DNA of 9,149 bases from an uncultured Flavobacteriales bacterium (lineage in GTDB: Bacteria; Bacteroidota; Bacteroidia; Flavobacteriales_D; Sanyastnellaceae), in NCBI GenBank assembly GCA_913057815.1, contig CAJXOV010000062.1, forward strand, positions 1-9,149, given 5' to 3'. The translations under genes and the position numbers were made by a program. Positions 6,937-9,149 of this stretch are shown piece by piece; the stretch's first letter is position 1, and every line of letters starts with the position of its first letter. The notes under the pieces are model-generated. The model searched no databases. It saw only the letters and a list, made by a program, of their open reading frames with translations, and was not told where the DNA came from.

Positions 6937-6958
6937 GAGTTAAGGTTGCAGTTAACTC
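6937..6958. repeat. Perfect short inverted repeat upstream of the repeat protein
   Basis: GAGTTAA (6937-6943) and TTAACTC (6952-6958) are exact 7-bp arms around an 8-base loop. It lies just upstream of the candidate promoter at 6915-6922 and about 75 bases past the MFS stop. It could be an operator for the repeat protein gene or a weak 3' hairpin of the MFS transcript; there is no T tract on either side. The remainder of the 6824-7033 gap shows nothing else I can support. Confidence 0.35.
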
Positions 6959-7033
6959 TATTAATCTGCATAATAGGAATCCAAACCAAAAGTTCTCTTT
7001 CAATAAAGAATTTTCCTTTTATCCTTCTAAGAC

Positions 7034-8305
7034 TTAAACTCTTTCCACCCTTCTTCTAAACAGCAGTACAGCCGCTATTCCGATTATGGAAAAGAAAATC
7101 AACAACCCAAATACATACTGATGACCAAGCGCTAAACCTTCATGTTTGTCTAAAAAGTATCCCATAAGCGGTGCCATATAAATGTCTGGCAAGTATCCTA
7201 CTACTGATGCTAGTCCGACCACTGTACCTGTAACTGCCAGTGGAATTTTAGCTTCTCCCATAATAGCGAAGTATAAGCCACGCATGGCATAAACTCCTAA
7301 ACTGGTAGAGCTTACCACTAAGATTATAATGGCAGTGCTATACTCGGCTGGATTAAAAACCATGATTCCTCCTCCTAAAATCATCAACCCAAAACACACT
7401 AAAGAAACTGAAGAAGCTTTGAACCTATCAGCTGTGAATCCTGCAGTAATAGCCGCCAAAGGTCGTAACCACAATGCCAACGAACCCACTTTAGCGGATT
7501 CTACATCGGAATAATTTAATACATCAGATGCCAATAATGAAATATCATCTGTTACTCTATACCCTGAATACGCACATAGGATTATAAGAGCTTGGAGCCA
7601 CACTTCGGGCATCTTCATGACTGAATAAATCTCTTTGAAGCCTACTTTTTTGCGTTGCAACGCTTCTTTGTTTTCTTCAAGTTTACCAAGTACAAAAAAG
7701 ACCAAAACAGAAGTGAAAATTACTGCACCTGTAAAGAACCATATTACATTTTTAAAGGCTTCAGTTTTTTGAGAAAGCGTGAATTCCGAAGATTCAGCAG
7801 GTAAAAAAGAGGCCAGTATATAAATCCCTCCCAAGCTAATCAATGCGGAAACCAGCCCTCTTCCCCCATCCAATATTCCGAAGGCTTTTCCTTGTGCGTT
7901 TTCTCCTCCCAGTAATCGAGTGGTTCTCATTAAAGATGCCCAAAAAAGCAAAATAGTAGTTCCGCCCCAAAACCCGTAAATCCAAAACACAGCTGATGAT
8001 GGCGGAATAGTAGATAGGAAAACTCCACCTGTGGCAGTTAGTAATAATGCTGCCGACATTAATTTTCTAGGAGAAAATCTATCGGCTAAGGGTCCTCCTA
8101 TAAAGTAAGATCCTAACGCTACAAATCCATAAATGGAAAAATAAAACCCGAGCTCCATATTAGATATTTGGAATACCTCTAAAAGTGTAGGTTTAAAAAT
8201 TCGTGGTAATAAAAACGGTAAGAAAAAAATAACCTCTCCAGAAATGATAAGGGTGGCTAAAATTAGTATTCTCGAAAAAGTAAAATTCTGCTGAGTTGAT
8301 TTCAA
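7034..8305 (-). CDS. Major facilitator superfamily transporter
   Basis: The 423-residue inner-membrane protein has about twelve hydrophobic segments in two halves. The MFS loop motif appears as GGPLADRFSPRK (70-81), with a degenerate copy TADRFKAS (291-298) in the second half. A charged central loop lies at about 207-232 (LEENKEALQRKK and following). The segments RTTRLLGG, AQGKAFGILDGGRGL (about 127-151) and MRGLYFAIMGEAKIP with GYLPDIYMAPLMGYFLD (341-385) recall the YihN-like / organophosphate-type MFS branch, but I would not name a substrate from this. The start is TTG: codons upstream run only three residues to an in-frame TAG at 8315-8317. It is divergent from the PrsW gene across 61 bp and has no visible catabolic neighbours to hint at cargo. 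Confidence 0.9.
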   Translation of the reverse strand: MKSTQQNFTFSRILILATLIISGEVIFFLPFLLPRIFKPTLLEVFQISNMELGFYFSIYGFVALGSYFIGGPLADRFSPRKLMSAALLLTATGGVFLSTIPPSSAVFWIYGFWGGTTILLFWASLMRTTRLLGGENAQGKAFGILDGGRGLVSALISLGGIYILASFLPAESSEFTLSQKTEAFKNVIWFFTGAVIFTSVLVFFVLGKLEENKEALQRKKVGFKEIYSVMKMPEVWLQALIILCAYSGYRVTDDISLLASDVLNYSDVESAKVGSLALWLRPLAAITAGFTADRFKASSVSLVCFGLMILGGGIMVFNPAEYSTAIIILVVSSTSLGVYAMRGLYFAIMGEAKIPLAVTGTVVGLASVVGYLPDIYMAPLMGYFLDKHEGLALGHQYVFGLLIFFSIIGIAAVLLFRRRVERV

Positions 8306-8309
8306 GATA

Positions 8310-8317
8310 TAAATCTA
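8310..8317 (-). promoter_or_regulatory. Candidate -7 box for the MFS gene
   Basis: On the minus strand TAGATTTA matches TAnnTTTG except for the last base and ends 4 bases before the TTG start. Its TAG is also the in-frame stop that fixes the start. It lies in the 61-bp, very AT-rich divergent gap shared with the PrsW gene. Confidence 0.28.
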
Positions 8318-8351
8318 CCTGAAATTAGATAAATCAATTCCATATATAACA

Positions 8352-8359
8352 TATATTTC
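8352..8359 (+). promoter_or_regulatory. Candidate -7 box for the PrsW gene
   Basis: TATATTTC matches TAnnTTTG except for the last base and ends 7 bases before the ATG at 8367, the same spacing as at uvrC. The surrounding sequence (ATATATAACATATAT, 8342-8356) is an AT-rich near-palindrome that could melt easily but also raises the chance of a random match. Confidence 0.27.
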
Positions 8360-8366
8360 GGCTTGA

Positions 8367-9149
8367 ATGATAATTGTATACTCACTAATAGCTATTTACA
8401 TATCTTGGATATGGGTTGATTATTTCAGACTAATAGACATTTATGACAAGGAAAGACTGTTAGATCTAATTATCATGTTCTTTATGGGGTGTGGTTCAGT
8501 TAGCTTAGTCTACTTAGCTCATCATCTATTTTTAACTGACTTAAACTGGAATTTGACAGGTCAACCTGTAAATGATTTACTGTATTTCATTTTTGAAGTA
8601 GGACTGCTGGAAGAGCTTTCTAAACTAGGAGTTTTCTTATTGTTCTATTTGGCTTTTAAAAAGCGAATAGTAGAACCTATTGATTTTATCATTTATGTTT
8701 CAGTTAGTGCATTAGGGTTTGCTGCAGCTGAAAACGTTACTTATTTCCTAAACTCTGAAGGACAAATCATTACTTTAAGAGGTATTCTTTGTTCAGTTGG
8801 TCATATGTGCGACACTGCTTTAATAGCCTATGGAATAGTTCTATATAAATTTAAACCCGGGAAATTAGGTGTTCTAAATATCCCCATTTTCATCCTCTTG
8901 GCGGCTATAATTCATGGAGTGTATAATTTTATTGTCACTTCTTCTCCGAACGCCCTAGCAGGAGCTATAGGTGCAGGTGTTTATTTCATGTTTACGATAT
9001 CTTTATTTTCTACCATATTAAACAACTCTATTAATAATTCCCCACTTTTTACCTATAACAAAGTTATAGACCCTGGAAAAATATCAATGAGACTCCTACA
9101 ATACTATGGTGGAGTAATACTTCTGCAGTCAGCAGTAATAGCATACACC
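8367..9149 (+). CDS. PrsW-family intramembrane protease (3' truncated)
   Basis: An open frame of 261 codons runs off the right edge. An in-frame TGA at 8364-8366 directly before the ATG fixes the start. The protein is strongly hydrophobic, with about seven membrane segments visible. PrsW family motifs are present in order: EELSK (Glu82, Glu83, Lys86), GFAAAENVTYF (Glu122), a helix with GHMCDTALIAYG (His146), and IIHGVYNF (His183). These Glu and His residues inside membrane helices are the proposed active-site residues of the glutamic-type, CAAX/ABI-related membrane proteases. In Bacillus subtilis PrsW makes the first cut in the anti-sigma factor RsiW; no sigma or anti-sigma gene is visible here, so the substrate is unknown. 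Residues after about 185 include further helices and a loop before the window ends. Confidence 0.85.
   Translation, partial: MIIVYSLIAIYISWIWVDYFRLIDIYDKERLLDLIIMFFMGCGSVSLVYLAHHLFLTDLNWNLTGQPVNDLLYFIFEVGLLEELSKLGVFLLFYLAFKKRIVEPIDFIIYVSVSALGFAAAENVTYFLNSEGQIITLRGILCSVGHMCDTALIAYGIVLYKFKPGKLGVLNIPIFILLAAIIHGVYNFIVTSSPNALAGAIGAGVYFMFTISLFSTILNNSINNSPLFTYNKVIDPGKISMRLLQYYGGVILLQSAVIAYT

Noticed and set aside
6993..7014. CTTT-CAAT-AAAG hairpin followed by T-rich sequence below the MFS gene
   Set aside because: The stem is 5 bp and AT-rich. The T tract follows on the plus strand, where no upstream gene needs termination; on the minus strand the T tract is poor.
7329..7514. Plus-strand 61-codon frame in the MFS gene
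   Set aside because: Antisense to conserved transmembrane coding sequence with no start signal or family resemblance.

Overview
The window is AT-rich chromosomal DNA from a member of the Bacteroidota. The clearest marker is a secreted protein at 5090-6823 that ends in the gliding-motility / type IX secretion C-terminal domain and carries the Cys-rich 'GCTDP.ACNYNP..DDGSC' repeats common in marine Bacteroidota. Agreeing signs are TAnnTTTG-like promoter boxes, the lack of Shine-Dalgarno sequences, and the DUF4407 and CIA30-family genes. I cannot place the genus. The first 35 bases are a sequencing-library adapter, so the left edge is a contig end.

Layout. 36-122 is the 3' end of a lost gene with a membrane segment and a CxxCxH knuckle. 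172-1977 (+) is uvrC, the nucleotide-excision-repair endonuclease subunit. A probable two-gene minus-strand operon follows, DUF4407 (2747-3853) then a Tim44-like protein (1981-2712); the second gene meets uvrC tail to tail with 3 bp between them. Divergent from that operon are two small plus-strand genes, an NTF2/SnoaL-like protein (3991-4452) and a CIA30-family protein (4550-5083). The latter meets the secreted repeat protein (5090-6823, -) tail to tail with 6 bp between. A 210-bp gap with an inverted repeat and a promoter candidate separates it from a 12-helix MFS transporter (7034-8305, -). Divergent from the transporter is a PrsW-family intramembrane protease (8367 to the window end, +), cut by the edge.

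The genes look like ordinary chromosomal content rather than one pathway or a mobile island. I see no transposase, integrase, CRISPR array, tRNA or rRNA. The only pair I would argue works together is DUF4407 plus Tim44-like, both membrane proteins in tandem. No convincing new system is present. The most interesting sequence-level pattern is that five of the eight genes with a visible 5' end have a TAnnTTT box ending 4-7 bases before a start codon that is usually forced by an in-frame stop, which suggests leaderless or near-leaderless transcripts. Four of the eight starts appear to be GTG or TTG.
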